Assembly: GCA_030018415.1 (NCBI GenBank)
Contig: JASEGC010000003.1
Coordinates: 1-64,000 of the forward strand
From: Candidatus Aenigmatarchaeota archaeon
Lineage (GTDB): Archaea > Aenigmatarchaeota > Aenigmatarchaeia > CG10238-14
Length of the DNA: 64,000 nucleotides
Reading direction: 5' to 3'
Program-made: the position numbers and the translations under genes
Shown here: in pieces, positions 35,654 through 44,220 of the stretch
Layout: every line of letters begins with the position of its first letter
How positions within the stretch are numbered: position 1 is the first letter of the stretch
The notes under the pieces: generated by a model
What the model was told of the DNA's origin: nothing
What the model saw: only the letters and a program-made list of their open reading frames with translations
The model's database searches: none

Positions 35654-36145
35654 TCATTTTCCACCGATTTTACGATAGCTGTAATTCTGTATGAGTTCGT
35701 TCGCTAAGATTCTCTTGCAGATTTTCTCTACATCCTCTTCTGATACGTCGCCAAAGATCAAATATTTTTCTCCAGTGCTCACGTTTCTTACGCCGTCTAT
35801 TCCCATGATTTCAATTGCATTTAACGTGCTTAGTCCCACAGCGTCTGTCACGCCTGGCTTGAAAGTGACTTCTACCAACCATGCTTCAGGAAATCCGTGT
35901 TCAGTTATCAATTTTTTTACGTTTTCATCGCTGTAACCGAAATGTTGAATTTGACTATCAGACAAAAGTTCCTCGCATATCTTTTTCACATCATCTTCAG
36001 AAATATCGCCATCGATGATGTAAGTGTTTATCGTCCTCACGTCTTTAACTCCTTCGATGCCTAAGTCTTCTATCTCTTTTTTCGTTAGAAAGCCTACAGG
36101 GTCCGTTGCTTCTTTCTTATAACCTACTTCCACTATCCATGCCAT
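35654..36145 (-). CDS. purS: PurS, two PurS domains in one chain
   Basis: PurS is usually about 80 aa and works as a dimer bridging PurL and PurQ. Here 163 aa contain two copies. Copy 1 (1-80) reads W-I-V-E-V-G-Y-K-K, D-P-V-G, then G-V-K-D-V-R-T. Copy 2 (about 86-163) reads W-L-V-E-V-T-F-K-P-G-V-T-D-A-V-G, then G-V-R-N-V-S-T. Both end in an E-D-V-x-K-I-C helix. The fusion would act as a built-in dimer. The copies are about 40 percent identical by eye, so the duplication is old. Confidence 0.9.
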   Translation of the reverse strand: MAWIVEVGYKKEATDPVGFLTKKEIEDLGIEGVKDVRTINTYIIDGDISEDDVKKICEELLSDSQIQHFGYSDENVKKLITEHGFPEAWLVEVTFKPGVTDAVGLSTLNAIEIMGIDGVRNVSTGEKYLIFGDVSEEDVEKICKRILANELIQNYSYRKIGGK

Positions 36146-36276
36146 GTAATCAACCTATCTATTAAATATTTTGATAGTTAAAATAACTTTTTTTGGCAAG
36201 AATGTGTTAAATTGCATTAAACTTTGTATAAGAAAAAAAGATTTAAAGTACTTAAGGTAATGTTCTTAGGGGAAGT

Positions 36277-36537
36277 ATTAAAATTCAAATCTCGGATGAA
36301 ACTGAAAAAAAGTTTAGAGAAACCGCTGTGAGACATTTTGGTTTTGAGAAAGGGTCTTTAAGTTTAGCAGCAGAAAGAGCATTCTTAGACTGGAGTATGA
36401 GAATGAAAAAAATTGAAAGTTTTATTACAAATGTAAAAGACCCTGCTTCAGAAATAAGAGGGATATCGTCTCAGTTAAAAAAAACTTCCGTTGAAGCTAT
36501 GCGCAGTAATAATGTTAAAAAAGATTGTTTCTTTTGA
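36277..36537 (+). CDS. VapB-like antitoxin (ribbon-helix-helix type), toxin lost
   Basis: Reads I-K-I-Q-I-S-D-E-T-E-K-K-F-R-E, then H-F-G-F-E-K-G-S-L-S-L-A-A-E-R-A-F-L-D-W, the beta strand, two helices and C-terminal pattern of VapB antitoxins. The full domain has no ATG: AGGGGAAGT lies just before an ATT codon (36277), so ATT may be the start or a base may have changed from ATG. The next standard start (GTG 36328) would cut the DNA-binding strand. The usual VapC gene is reduced to its last part just downstream. Confidence 0.5.
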   Translation: MKIQISDETEKKFRETAVRHFGFEKGSLSLAAERAFLDWSMRMKKIESFITNVKDPASEIRGISSQLKKTSVEAMRSNNVKKDCFF

Positions 36538-36598
36538 TCCACATTTTGACAAGGTAAAAGGGATAGAGAGATTGAGACCGTCAGAAATAATTAAATTT
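36491..36598 (+). pseudogene. PIN-domain toxin (VapC), C-terminal remnant
   Basis: The frame at 36512-36580 reads K-I-V-S-F-D-P-H-F-D-K-V-K-G-I-E-R-L-R-P, the last catalytic Asp region and end of PIN-domain toxins. It overlaps the antitoxin's 3' end in another frame. The rest of the toxin is missing, as if a deletion joined the antitoxin to the toxin's tail. It continues in frame into the formyl-THF cyclo-ligase, whose own start is 36617. Confidence 0.5.
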
Positions 36599-36616
36599 AA
36601 AACAAAACTTATTTGT

Positions 36617-37195
36617 ATGGAAAAAGAAGATATCAGAAAGAAAATTTTGTCCTTGAGAGATTCGCTCACAGAAGAAGAGATGAGATCAAAGAGTGGATTG
36701 ATACAGAAAAGACTCTTTAACCTCCCAGAATTTAAAAAAGCGAGAACAATCTTCTTCTATGTTTCTACGAGGAATGAAGTGAAGACTGAACGAATGATTA
36801 AATCAGCTTTAAATCTAGGAAAAAGAGTAGTAGTTCCCATATCTGACGTGAAAGAAAGAAAACTGATACTTTCCGAACTCAAAGATTTTGACAAAGAGTT
36901 AGAACCTGGGGCATTCAACATTCTTGAACCAAAGAGAGAATTTTTTAGACCTGTTTTATCCGAAGAGGTTGACTTCATCATAGTTCCTGGGATTGCTTTT
37001 GATAAAAATGGAGATAGGATAGGCTATGGCATGGGTTTCTACGATAAATTCTTAAGTTCTTTAAAGAAGCGCGTTCCTACTGTTGGTTTAGCTTATGAAT
37101 TTCAAATGGTCGATGATATTCCCGTTGATGATAAGGATGTGACTGTGGATAAAGTTTTAACCGAAGAAAGAACAATTGAGTGTTTCAAACTATAA
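36617..37195 (+). CDS. 5-formyltetrahydrofolate cyclo-ligase
   Basis: 192 aa from ATG 36617, with AATAATTAAATTTAAAA about 20-36 nt upstream as a likely TATA. K-x-x-I-R-K-K-I-L-S-L-R near the start, F-F-Y-V-S-T-R-N-E-V-x-T, V-P-G-I-A-F-D-x-x-G-x-R-I-G-Y-G-x-G-F-Y-D-K-F-L and the ending Y-E-F-Q are the family blocks. It converts 5-formyl-THF to methenyl-THF with ATP, feeding the folate pool used by PurN and PurH. Confidence 0.9.
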   Translation: MEKEDIRKKILSLRDSLTEEEMRSKSGLIQKRLFNLPEFKKARTIFFYVSTRNEVKTERMIKSALNLGKRVVVPISDVKERKLILSELKDFDKELEPGAFNILEPKREFFRPVLSEEVDFIIVPGIAFDKNGDRIGYGMGFYDKFLSSLKKRVPTVGLAYEFQMVDDIPVDDKDVTVDKVLTEERTIECFKL

Positions 37196-37201
37196 TGCAA
37201 A

Positions 37202-37648
37202 CTAAGCTGCTCTTGGCTTATACCCATGTCCGTGTTCTTGAACCCAAAAGAGATGTTCAAGATATTCTAATGCTTTCTTACCGAATCCTTCATCTCCTTC
37301 CAATTTTGCGTATGACACAATATTTGTTCTAGCACCTTTTTTATTACCCTCATATATCGCTAAACCTATAGCAATCCTTCGATTTAATTTCGCTTTTATA
37401 AAATCTTTACTTTTTTCAAATTTAACTGCAAGATTTGTTAATTCTTTATAGGATGACCTGATTTTTTCTGGATTTAAAAAAATCAATGTTGAGGCGATTG
37501 CATACAATTCATCTTGTTGTTCTTTTGTAAGGCCTGGTACTTGATAACAAGTTTTCTTTATCCAACTAGGTTCTTCTTTTCTTACCACTTCTCTAGGTTG
37601 CTTCTCCTTTTTTTCCTGAATCGATCCAAAAAACCCATAATTTATCAC
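37202..37648 (-). CDS. hypothetical 148-aa protein
   Basis: I do not recognise it. It is soluble and mainly helical, basic at the N-terminus (KEKQPREVVRKEEPSWIKKT), with a conserved-looking L-N-P-E-K-I-R-S-S-Y-K-E-L middle and a C-terminal E-Y-L-E-H-L-F-W-V-Q-E-H-G-H-G-Y. The His-rich end may bind metal. It lies tail to tail with the cyclo-ligase and is separated from the MFS transporter gene by 49 nt. Confidence 0.55.
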   Translation of the reverse strand: MINYGFFGSIQEKKEKQPREVVRKEEPSWIKKTCYQVPGLTKEQQDELYAIASTLIFLNPEKIRSSYKELTNLAVKFEKSKDFIKAKLNRRIAIGLAIYEGNKKGARTNIVSYAKLEGDEGFGKKALEYLEHLFWVQEHGHGYKPRAA

Positions 37649-37697
37649 TACAAAATCTAAAAGTTAAAGATTTAAATCTAATTGTAATATGATATCT

Positions 37698-38834
37698 TTA
37701 CTCTTCCTTTTTGCTCAATAAATAACCAATTAACATAACTCCTGGAAAAACGAGCATCGATGCAAACACATTGAGACCGATCGAAACGAACAAGACTGGG
37801 ATTTGTCCTCCTATTATGGTAGCGAGGTCATAACTCCATCCAAAAGTCCCGTAAAACACTCCTTTATCGTATTTTTTAACAGACTCACTTATTCTAGAGA
37901 ACAGCCAAATGTCTATAAAACCCCCAGCTATACCCATGAAGAGACCAGCGATTGAATATTCGATTAAAGTCTTCGCATAAACCATGATTAATATCCCAAC
38001 TATATGAGACAGAATACAGAGTGGAACCCAATACTTCCTTCTAGGTTTATTCGATACTCTACCGACGATGTATTGACAAAAAGAAAAACCTATCGTTTCA
38101 ATAACAACTATAATCGAAACTATACCTCTACTCATTCCCAAAGATTGCAATGCATACCGTGTAAAGAAGAACAAGAAAGCGGTAAATACAGCTAAATCCA
38201 TGCTTTTATAGATTACTAATAGAGGAATCTTCTTGATGAACAAAAGAGAAGGCCTCACTTTAATCTTCTTAACCCTTTCATATTTTTTTGTTGCTCTGAA
38301 CATGTAGACTAACCACAGAATACCGATTACCAACACTAGATAGAACGCAGACATGATACCGAGTCTATCTATTACAAAACCAGGCATCAACAGCCCAAGT
38401 ACCCAGCCTAAGTTTTTTGTTGCCCCGAAAGTGCCGACCTTACTATCAGGTCTCTCCCTAACAGTCCTCAAACCGTAGATGATTATTATGACGAAGAGTA
38501 TTGCACTCGCTATCCCAGAAACGATTTTTAGCAAGGTTATGATGATGACGTTTTTCGTTAAACCTATTAAGAATAGGGAAAAAAAGAAGAAAAACGTTAG
38601 ACCAATTAAGAATTTTCTCTCACCGTACTTGTCAGTCAAATATCCGATGACAGGTTTCATAAAGAAAGAGATAACATCTCCAATGACGATCAGGAAGCCG
38701 TAAACAGCGATTGAAATGTCGAGAGAAGAAAAATAAAATGCAGGGACTATCATCGAGAATGCCATTAAGATCGTATGAAGAAAACCAAATCCTGCTCCTG
38801 AATACAGTCGACCTTTAGTTTCATCCATCTTCAT
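37698..38834 (-). CDS. MFS transporter, about 12 transmembrane segments
   Basis: A 378-aa membrane protein. A D-K-Y-G-E-R-K-F loop after TM2 and G-T-F-G-A-T-K-N-L-G-W-V-L-G in TM5 are MFS motifs. Two sets of six hydrophobic segments can be drawn, split by a basic loop (K-Y-E-R-V-K-K-I-K-V-R-P, about 189-200). Substrate unknown. It is divergent from the cofE-like gene. Confidence 0.8.
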   Translation of the reverse strand: MKMDETKGRLYSGAGFGFLHTILMAFSMIVPAFYFSSLDISIAVYGFLIVIGDVISFFMKPVIGYLTDKYGERKFLIGLTFFFFFSLFLIGLTKNVIIITLLKIVSGIASAILFVIIIIYGLRTVRERPDSKVGTFGATKNLGWVLGLLMPGFVIDRLGIMSAFYLVLVIGILWLVYMFRATKKYERVKKIKVRPSLLFIKKIPLLVIYKSMDLAVFTAFLFFFTRYALQSLGMSRGIVSIIVVIETIGFSFCQYIVGRVSNKPRRKYWVPLCILSHIVGILIMVYAKTLIEYSIAGLFMGIAGGFIDIWLFSRISESVKKYDKGVFYGTFGWSYDLATIIGGQIPVLFVSIGLNVFASMLVFPGVMLIGYLLSKKEE

Positions 38835-38905
38835 GCTTTAATTTTACAGATTCCAAGAGATAAATATTTACTGAAAGTTGTGAAAGTAATTAAAAGGTTT
38901 TTCAC

Positions 38906-39769
38906 ATGCAACTATTCCCGATAAAGACTCCACTCATTAAACGCAAGGATGATCTCGTCTATGTATTGATAAAATCGATGAAAAAAGCGAGAATAAAACC
39001 AAAGAATGGGGACATACTTGTCGTTTCTTCAAAGGTCGTTGCGTTATCAGAAGGAAGAATACTCAACTACAAGAATGTGAAACCATCTGAAAAAGCTACA
39101 TCTTTGGCAAAACGATATGACCTCGAACCTGGTTTTGTAGAATTGGTCTTGCAAGAGGCAGATAAAGTTTTTGGAGGGGTTAAACATGCCATACTAACTT
39201 TGAAAAATAACATACTGATTGCTAATGCTGGTGTTGATCGTTCAAACGCCCCAGAAAATCATGCCATATTATGGCCTGAGAGTCCTTCCCTTTCGGCAAA
39301 TAACATCAGAAAGAAGTTCAAGAAAAGATTGAATGTTAACATCGGTGTGATAATATCCGATTCTCATTGCAGCCCTTTGAGGACAGGCACGACTGGTTTT
39401 GCTCTTGCAACTTCTGGTTTCGATGCTGTAATAGATGAGCGGGGAAACCAGGATTTATTCGGTAAAAAAATGAGAATAACTCAGAGAGCTGTTGCTGATG
39501 GTTTGGCTTCAGCCGCAGTAGTAATTATGGGTGAAACTGATGAGAAAATACCGGCTGTTTTAATACGAGATACACCTGTCAAATTGACCAACCAAACTTC
39601 CAAGAGTTCTACCTTTTTTCCTCCGGATGAGTGCTTATTCTCGAGTATATACAATGAGAGAGTTAAGAACAAAGCCGTTAATCGAAGGTTATTTTGGAAG
39701 GTAGATGATAGACAAGTTATTCCCTCTTATAAGAAGCCAATCGAATTTTTCTTTACTAGCATTTTTTAA
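38906..39769 (+). CDS. CofE-like gamma-glutamyl ligase
   Basis: A 287-aa protein like F420-0:gamma-glutamyl ligase (CofE). D-I-L-V-V-S-S-K-V-V-A-L-S-E-G-R-I, G-V-D-R-S-N-A-P-E-N, S-D-S-H-C-S-P-L-R-T-G-T-T-G-F-A, G-x-Q-D-L-F-G-K and A-V-A-D-G-L-A-S-A-A match CofE blocks. The C-terminal 40 residues (beyond F-P-P-D-E) are not CofE-like. No other F420 gene is in the window, so F420 use is unproven. Its last 81 nt overlap the LSm gene on the other strand. Confidence 0.8.
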   Translation: MQLFPIKTPLIKRKDDLVYVLIKSMKKARIKPKNGDILVVSSKVVALSEGRILNYKNVKPSEKATSLAKRYDLEPGFVELVLQEADKVFGGVKHAILTLKNNILIANAGVDRSNAPENHAILWPESPSLSANNIRKKFKKRLNVNIGVIISDSHCSPLRTGTTGFALATSGFDAVIDERGNQDLFGKKMRITQRAVADGLASAAVVIMGETDEKIPAVLIRDTPVKLTNQTSKSSTFFPPDECLFSSIYNERVKNKAVNRRLFWKVDDRQVIPSYKKPIEFFFTSIF

Positions 39770-39913
39770 AAGGATATCCTCCAAACCTTCATGTTGGCTA
39801 CCTTCCATTTTATATAACCTACCCTCGCAGCATACCGAATCTTTTAAATCCATTTTAATCTTTTTTCCAATGTACTTTTGTAAAAATCGGTACGAGGGTT
39901 CATTAATTGGCAT
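39689..39913 (-). CDS. LSm/Sm-like RNA-binding protein
   Basis: A 74-aa protein with an Sm1-like half, K-K-I-K-M-D-L-K-D-S-V-x-x-E-G-R-L, and Sm2, L-L-I-R-G-N-N-L-S-I-I-Y-L-P. Length fits archaeal LSm. These proteins form heptamer rings that bind U-rich RNA. The TATA-like TTTAAATATTTA lies 24-35 nt upstream. It overlaps the 3' end of the cofE-like gene on the opposite strand by 81 nt, an arrangement that could lead to antisense effects. Confidence 0.75.
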   Translation of the reverse strand: MPINEPSYRFLQKYIGKKIKMDLKDSVCCEGRLYKMEGSQHEGLEDILLKNASKEKFDWLLIRGNNLSIIYLPK

Positions 39914-39971
39914 AATTTTGCTTTTTCAGTTAAATATTTAAACTGTAATTTTCGACAAACGTAAAAATCTC

Positions 39972-41507
39972 TTAATGCCTAAAAGCCCTAATTCCAGTAA
40001 AAACCATCGCAATACCATGCTCATCTGCTGCGTCGATAACTTCTTTGTCTCTGATGGAACCACCGGGCTGTATTATCGCAACTATTCCTGCTTTTGCTGC
40101 CTCATCGATAGAATCCCTGAACGGGAAGAAACCATCCGAAGCCATGACACTACCCTTAGCCTCTCCTCTCGACCTGTCTACCGCAATCTTGACAGCATCA
40201 ACTCTAGTTGTCTGCCCTAAGCCAATGCCAACAGTCCTTTTTCCTTTGGCTAGAACTATGGCATTGGATTTCACATACTTTGAAACTTTCCATGCGAACA
40301 GCATCGATTCCATCTGCTGCTGAGTGGGCTTAAGTTTAGTCACAACTTTAACTCTTTCTATCGGGATAGAATTGTGCTCTTGAACCAGTAAACCGCCTTT
40401 AACACTGACAAAATCAACGTATTGTGAGTTTTTCATCAATTTTTCAACCTTCAATATCCTGAGGAATTTTCTTTTTCTCAAAATTTCCAGAGCATCATCT
40501 TCGTAATCTGGAGCGATTATGCAATCGAAATGTACAGATGACATGCTTTTAGCAGTGCTCGAATCAATCTTTCTGTTAGCACCTACTGTTCCACCAAAGG
40601 CTGACACAGGATCTGATGAGTAAGCCTTCTCAAAAGCATCGAATATATTTGAACCACAGGCAGCTCCACAGGGACTAGTGTGTTTAATTATCACAACGGT
40701 AGGTTCATCGAATTCTCTCACAAATTCCAATGCACAGTTCAAATCCAGAACATTCGTCCATGAAAGTTTTTTCCCATGGATTTGCTCCGCATTCGTGATG
40801 CATGGTTCTTTTACGTCAAATTCTTTGTACAAGGCAGCCATCTGATGCGGGTTCTCTCCATACCTTAAATCCTGAACTTTCTCGTAAGTTAAATTCAAGA
40901 CTTCTGGAAAATTCGTAGAAGTGTATTTTTTCTCTAGGAATTTTTGAATCATCCAATCGTACTTTGCCGTAAGTTTGAACGCTTCTGCTGCAAGCTTTGA
41001 TCTAGTCTCTTTGCTAACATCTCTCTTCATCTCTATCTCTCTTAAAACTTCCTCGTACCTCTCTGGGTTGACTATGACTACAACATTCTCAAAATTCTTA
41101 GCAGCAGACCTTACCATGCTAGGACCACCGATGTCTATGTTCTCTAAAACTTCTCCCAATCCTATTTCTTTTTTGCTCACTTCCTCAAACGGATAGAAAT
41201 TACAAACAACCATATCTATCGGTTTTATATCATGCTTTTCGAGTTGTTCCACATGTTCCTTTTTTTCTCTCAAAGCGAGAATGCCAGCAAATATTAAAGG
41301 ATGTAAGGATTTGACTCTTCCATCAAGGATTTCTGGGAATTTCGTCAATTCAGACACGTTCTTAGCGGGTATACCGTTTTTCTTTAGATAATTAGTTGTT
41401 CCACCTGTTGCTATAATCTCAACACCAAGCTTGTGAAGACTTCTACAGAACTCAACAATACCTGTCTTATCGTAAACAGATACGAGAGCACGCTTTATTT
41501 TGCTCAT
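39972..41507 (-). CDS. purH: bifunctional AICAR transformylase / IMP cyclohydrolase
   Basis: 511 aa from ATG 41507. The N-terminal MGS-like domain (1-190) makes IMP: A-L-V-S-V-Y-D-K-T-G-I-V, A-T-G-G-T, D-G-R-V-K-S-L-H-P. The C-terminal AICAR transformylase has L-R-Y-G-E-N-P-H-Q, I-K-H-T-S-P-C-G-A-A (catalytic Lys and His) and A-F-G-G-T-V-G-A-N. S-D-G-F-F-P-F-R-D-S-I-D completes it. Many archaea use PurO and PurP instead, so the bacterial-type fused PurH is informative about lineage or transfer. Confidence 0.95.
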   Translation of the reverse strand: MSKIKRALVSVYDKTGIVEFCRSLHKLGVEIIATGGTTNYLKKNGIPAKNVSELTKFPEILDGRVKSLHPLIFAGILALREKKEHVEQLEKHDIKPIDMVVCNFYPFEEVSKKEIGLGEVLENIDIGGPSMVRSAAKNFENVVVIVNPERYEEVLREIEMKRDVSKETRSKLAAEAFKLTAKYDWMIQKFLEKKYTSTNFPEVLNLTYEKVQDLRYGENPHQMAALYKEFDVKEPCITNAEQIHGKKLSWTNVLDLNCALEFVREFDEPTVVIIKHTSPCGAACGSNIFDAFEKAYSSDPVSAFGGTVGANRKIDSSTAKSMSSVHFDCIIAPDYEDDALEILRKRKFLRILKVEKLMKNSQYVDFVSVKGGLLVQEHNSIPIERVKVVTKLKPTQQQMESMLFAWKVSKYVKSNAIVLAKGKRTVGIGLGQTTRVDAVKIAVDRSRGEAKGSVMASDGFFPFRDSIDEAAKAGIVAIIQPGGSIRDKEVIDAADEHGIAMVFTGIRAFRH

Positions 41508-41567
41508 AAACAAACCTTTTATATTACATGTTATAGAATTTTAAAGTTTTCGGTCGTTATTTTTAAA

Positions 41568-42362
41568 TTAAAGTCTGTACCCATTTTTAATTAACTTTCC
41601 ATCGAAGTAAATGTTTCTGTTATCATCGATCGCAAACCTACCTTCTGCAATCCACTCAAGTGTTAAAGGGAATATCTCCCAATCTCCAACCTCTTTCAAT
41701 TTGTTTTGATGTTCTTCAGCTATCTTTATCAGTAATTCTTTATTCTCTGGTTTTTTCAAGTCTTCTATCGTAATACCTTCAGGTAATTTAACTCTCAAAG
41801 GCTTGGAAATAACCAAAATTTCTCCCATGTCAAGGTTTTCTGTGACTATATGTGTTGAAGAATGTAAGAACTTTTCTCCAGCTAGTATTGCCTTCATCGA
41901 AGGGGTGTGATATAACCCAACATATTTTCTCTTTCCTCTTTCAACGACAGACAAGTCAGCAGGATGAACGTTGATGATGAGATATTTGGATAGAAGTGGC
42001 TTAGTGATAACCCAAGCATAACCCCCCAATGCAATGGCATCTGGTTCATAAGACTCGATCAACTCTACAGTCTTTTTATCGAATTCTTCGCGGACCGACA
42101 TGTCTTTTATATCTCTACCATGGTAGAATTTTTTGATGTCATTCACTTTTAGTGGAATTCCATATTCTTCAGCGATAATCTTGGCATTGCTCTCGGGATT
42201 ATCAGTAAATATTACAACGACTTCATAGGGTGGTTTTCCTCTTTCCTTCTTTAACCTGATTTGATGTTCGATTATTTTTCTAACATTAGTACCAGAACCA
42301 GACATGAAACAGGCTACACGCATTGGTTGTATTTTTGGGTCGAATAGTAGTTTGTATTTCAT
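41568..42362 (-). CDS. purN: phosphoribosylglycinamide formyltransferase
   Basis: A 264-aa formyl-THF-dependent transferase, longer than bacterial PurN (about 190-210). F-M-S-G-S-G-T-N-V-R near the N-terminus is the phosphate loop. L-S-K-Y-L-I-I-N-V-H-P-A-D-L-S has the catalytic Asn/His pattern. S-S-T-H-I-V-T-E-N-L-D-M-G-E-I is the folate-site Asp region. The extra 50-60 residues lie between strands and at the end. It starts 6 nt after folD, which makes its cofactor's precursor. Confidence 0.9.
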   Translation of the reverse strand: MKYKLLFDPKIQPMRVACFMSGSGTNVRKIIEHQIRLKKERGKPPYEVVVIFTDNPESNAKIIAEEYGIPLKVNDIKKFYHGRDIKDMSVREEFDKKTVELIESYEPDAIALGGYAWVITKPLLSKYLIINVHPADLSVVERGKRKYVGLYHTPSMKAILAGEKFLHSSTHIVTENLDMGEILVISKPLRVKLPEGITIEDLKKPENKELLIKIAEEHQNKLKEVGDWEIFPLTLEWIAEGRFAIDDNRNIYFDGKLIKNGYRL

Positions 42363-42367
42363 AAAAT

Positions 42368-43213
42368 CTATTTATGAATATTCTCAGCAAGAATTAAAGT
42401 ATTTTCTAAGACCATTGCAACAGTCATCGGCCCGACTCCACCAGGAACTGGGGTAATATAAGAAGCAATATCTTTGACATTCTCAAAGTCTACATCTCCG
42501 TGTACCTTCCCTTCTTTGTAGCATACCCCAGCATCAATAACTACTGCTCCTTCTTTGACCATATCTTTCTTTATCAGATTGGAAACTCCAGTCGCAGTTA
42601 TCAAGATTTCAGCTCTTTTAGTGTGTGCTTTAAGGTGTTTTGTCTTTACATGACACAGTGTGACAGTTGCAAACCTATTGGTCAACATCATAGCTAGAGG
42701 CTTGCCAACGACATTGCTGTTGTTGACTATGACCACATTCTTCTTCTCTACTGGTATCTTCATTTTCTCTAACATTTTTATTATCCCTTTAGGAGTGCAT
42801 GGAGCAATGTACTCGTTTCCGATCAACAAATTGCCAATGTTTACTGGGTTCAAACCGTCAACATCTTTTTCAGGGGATACCGTGCTAAGAATCTTCTTTT
42901 CATCCATATGTTTAGGTAATGGTAACTGAATGATTATACCATGAATTTTTTTATCATTATTCAACTCTTGGATGAGTGCCATTAATTTCTCTTCTTTCAT
43001 GCTCTCTGGAAATTCGTACAGGTTAGAATTCATGCCGATTTCTTCACATGCCTTCTGTTTGTTCCTTATGTATATTCTGGAAGCAGGATTATCACCAACC
43101 ATAACTATAGCTAAAGTTGGAATTATATTCTTTTTTTTCAGTTTTTGGATCCTTGGTTTTAATCCTTCCATTATTTCTTCTGCTATTTTTTTACCGTCGA
43201 TTATTACAACCAT
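42368..43213 (-). CDS. folD: methylene-THF dehydrogenase / methenyl-THF cyclohydrolase
   Basis: A 281-aa FolD. The N-terminus has G-D-N-P-A-S-R-I-Y-I-R-N-K, the cyclohydrolase K-x-x-A-C-E-E-I-G site. Q-L-P-L-P-K-H (folate site) and P-x-x-D-V-D-G-L are present. V-N-N-S-N-V-V-G-K-P is the NADP loop, and P-V-P-G-G-V-G-P-M-T the C-terminal signature. It makes the formyl-THF precursor used by PurN and PurH. It lies between yggS and purN, with short gaps, so the three form an operon. Confidence 0.95.
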   Translation of the reverse strand: MVVIIDGKKIAEEIMEGLKPRIQKLKKKNIIPTLAIVMVGDNPASRIYIRNKQKACEEIGMNSNLYEFPESMKEEKLMALIQELNNDKKIHGIIIQLPLPKHMDEKKILSTVSPEKDVDGLNPVNIGNLLIGNEYIAPCTPKGIIKMLEKMKIPVEKKNVVIVNNSNVVGKPLAMMLTNRFATVTLCHVKTKHLKAHTKRAEILITATGVSNLIKKDMVKEGAVVIDAGVCYKEGKVHGDVDFENVKDIASYITPVPGGVGPMTVAMVLENTLILAENIHK

Positions 43214-43242
43214 TTCACCACTTCTATGATTTGATTTAAGAC

Positions 43243-43919
43243 TTACTTATTTAATAAATTCATTCTCTCTCCAAAAATAGCAGTCCCAATCCTTACCATC
43301 GTTGCCCCTTCTTCTATTGCAACTCAAAATCATTACTCATACCCATCGATAATTGTTTTAATCTTGCAGCCATAGCAAGTTCTCTTAACTTTCGAAAGTA
43401 AGGTCTTGTTTTTTCAGGCTCAACTAGAGGAGCTATGGTCATCAAACCCTTGACTTGAATTCCGTCTAATTTTTTTATTTCATCGATAAAATCCACTGCT
43501 TCTTCAGGTTTTATGCCGTGAGTTATTCCTGATACATTGACTTGAACTAAGACTGGCATCTTTTTGTTCAATCGAAGACAACTTTCACTGACTTTCCTTG
43601 CTATCTTAATCCTATCAATCGAATGTATGCAATCAAAAATTTCAGCAGCATCCTTAGCTTTGTTGCTTTGTAAATTTCCAATCATATGCCATTCAATTTT
43701 TCTGGAGATATCACCGAGTTTTTCCTGTTTTTCTCTGGCTTCTTGAACTTTCGTTTCTCCTATACTTGTTATCCCCAGACTAAACGCTTTCTTAATGATA
43801 TCTACATCAAATGTCTTAGTTACTGCGATTAATTTTATTTCTTCAGGATTTCTGTTGACTTTTAGAGCTGATTTTCTAATTCTTTCTTTGACGTTTTTTA
43901 AATTTTCTTGAATAGTCAT
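43243..43919 (-). pseudogene. yggS: YggS/PLPBP-family PLP-binding protein with C-terminal frameshift
   Basis: The open frame (43314-43919) encodes the PLP-homeostasis protein fold: I-A-V-T-K-T with the PLP lysine, W-H-M-I-G-N-L-Q-S-N-K, then L-S-M-G-M-S-N-D-F. It stops after F-E-L-Q. One frame over, the next bases read A-I-E-E-G-A-T-M-V-R-I-G-T-A-I-F-G-E-R, the correct family ending with the phosphate-binding R-I-G-T. It would stop at 43243, 29 bp before folD. One missing base near 43322 explains this. It is either a sequencing error or a true mutation that removes the phosphate site. Confidence 0.85.
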
Positions 43920-44022
43920 CAATCATCTATGTGTTTGGATATTTTTTAAATTTCTGTCGTTTCACCCCTCGCGTAATTAAGCGAGATAAATATTCGTTTG
44001 ACGGTATTATTTCCGATAAAAA

Positions 44023-44220
44023 GTGATATTTGCTTCTGGAAAAACTCCAAGAGAGTTTCTACTGTCGTACACCACAAAAAGCAAATCGACAATGAGGTCT
44101 GCTTATTTTGCCCTGAAGTTTGAAGAAAAATTGTCTTTAGTCTTAAGCGAAGAGGAAGTAATCAAGATGATTGATTCCACGAATAATTTGAGGTTCATAA
44201 AATTATATTTTTTAATTTAA
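44023..44220 (+). pseudogene. tyrosine recombinase (XerA/integrase) fragment
   Basis: A 65-aa frame reads E-F-L-L-S-x-T-T-K-S-K-S-T-M-R-S-A-Y-F-A-L-K-F, like the SAM-like core-binding domain, then S-L-V-L-S-E-E-E-V-I-K-M-I-D-S-T-N-N-L-R, like the start of the catalytic domain of archaeal XerA. About 30 residues normally found between them are missing, as is the rest of the catalytic domain with its R-H-R-Y residues. It starts at GTG and overlaps the end of glyA. The stretch 43923-44022 shows nothing else. Confidence 0.45.
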
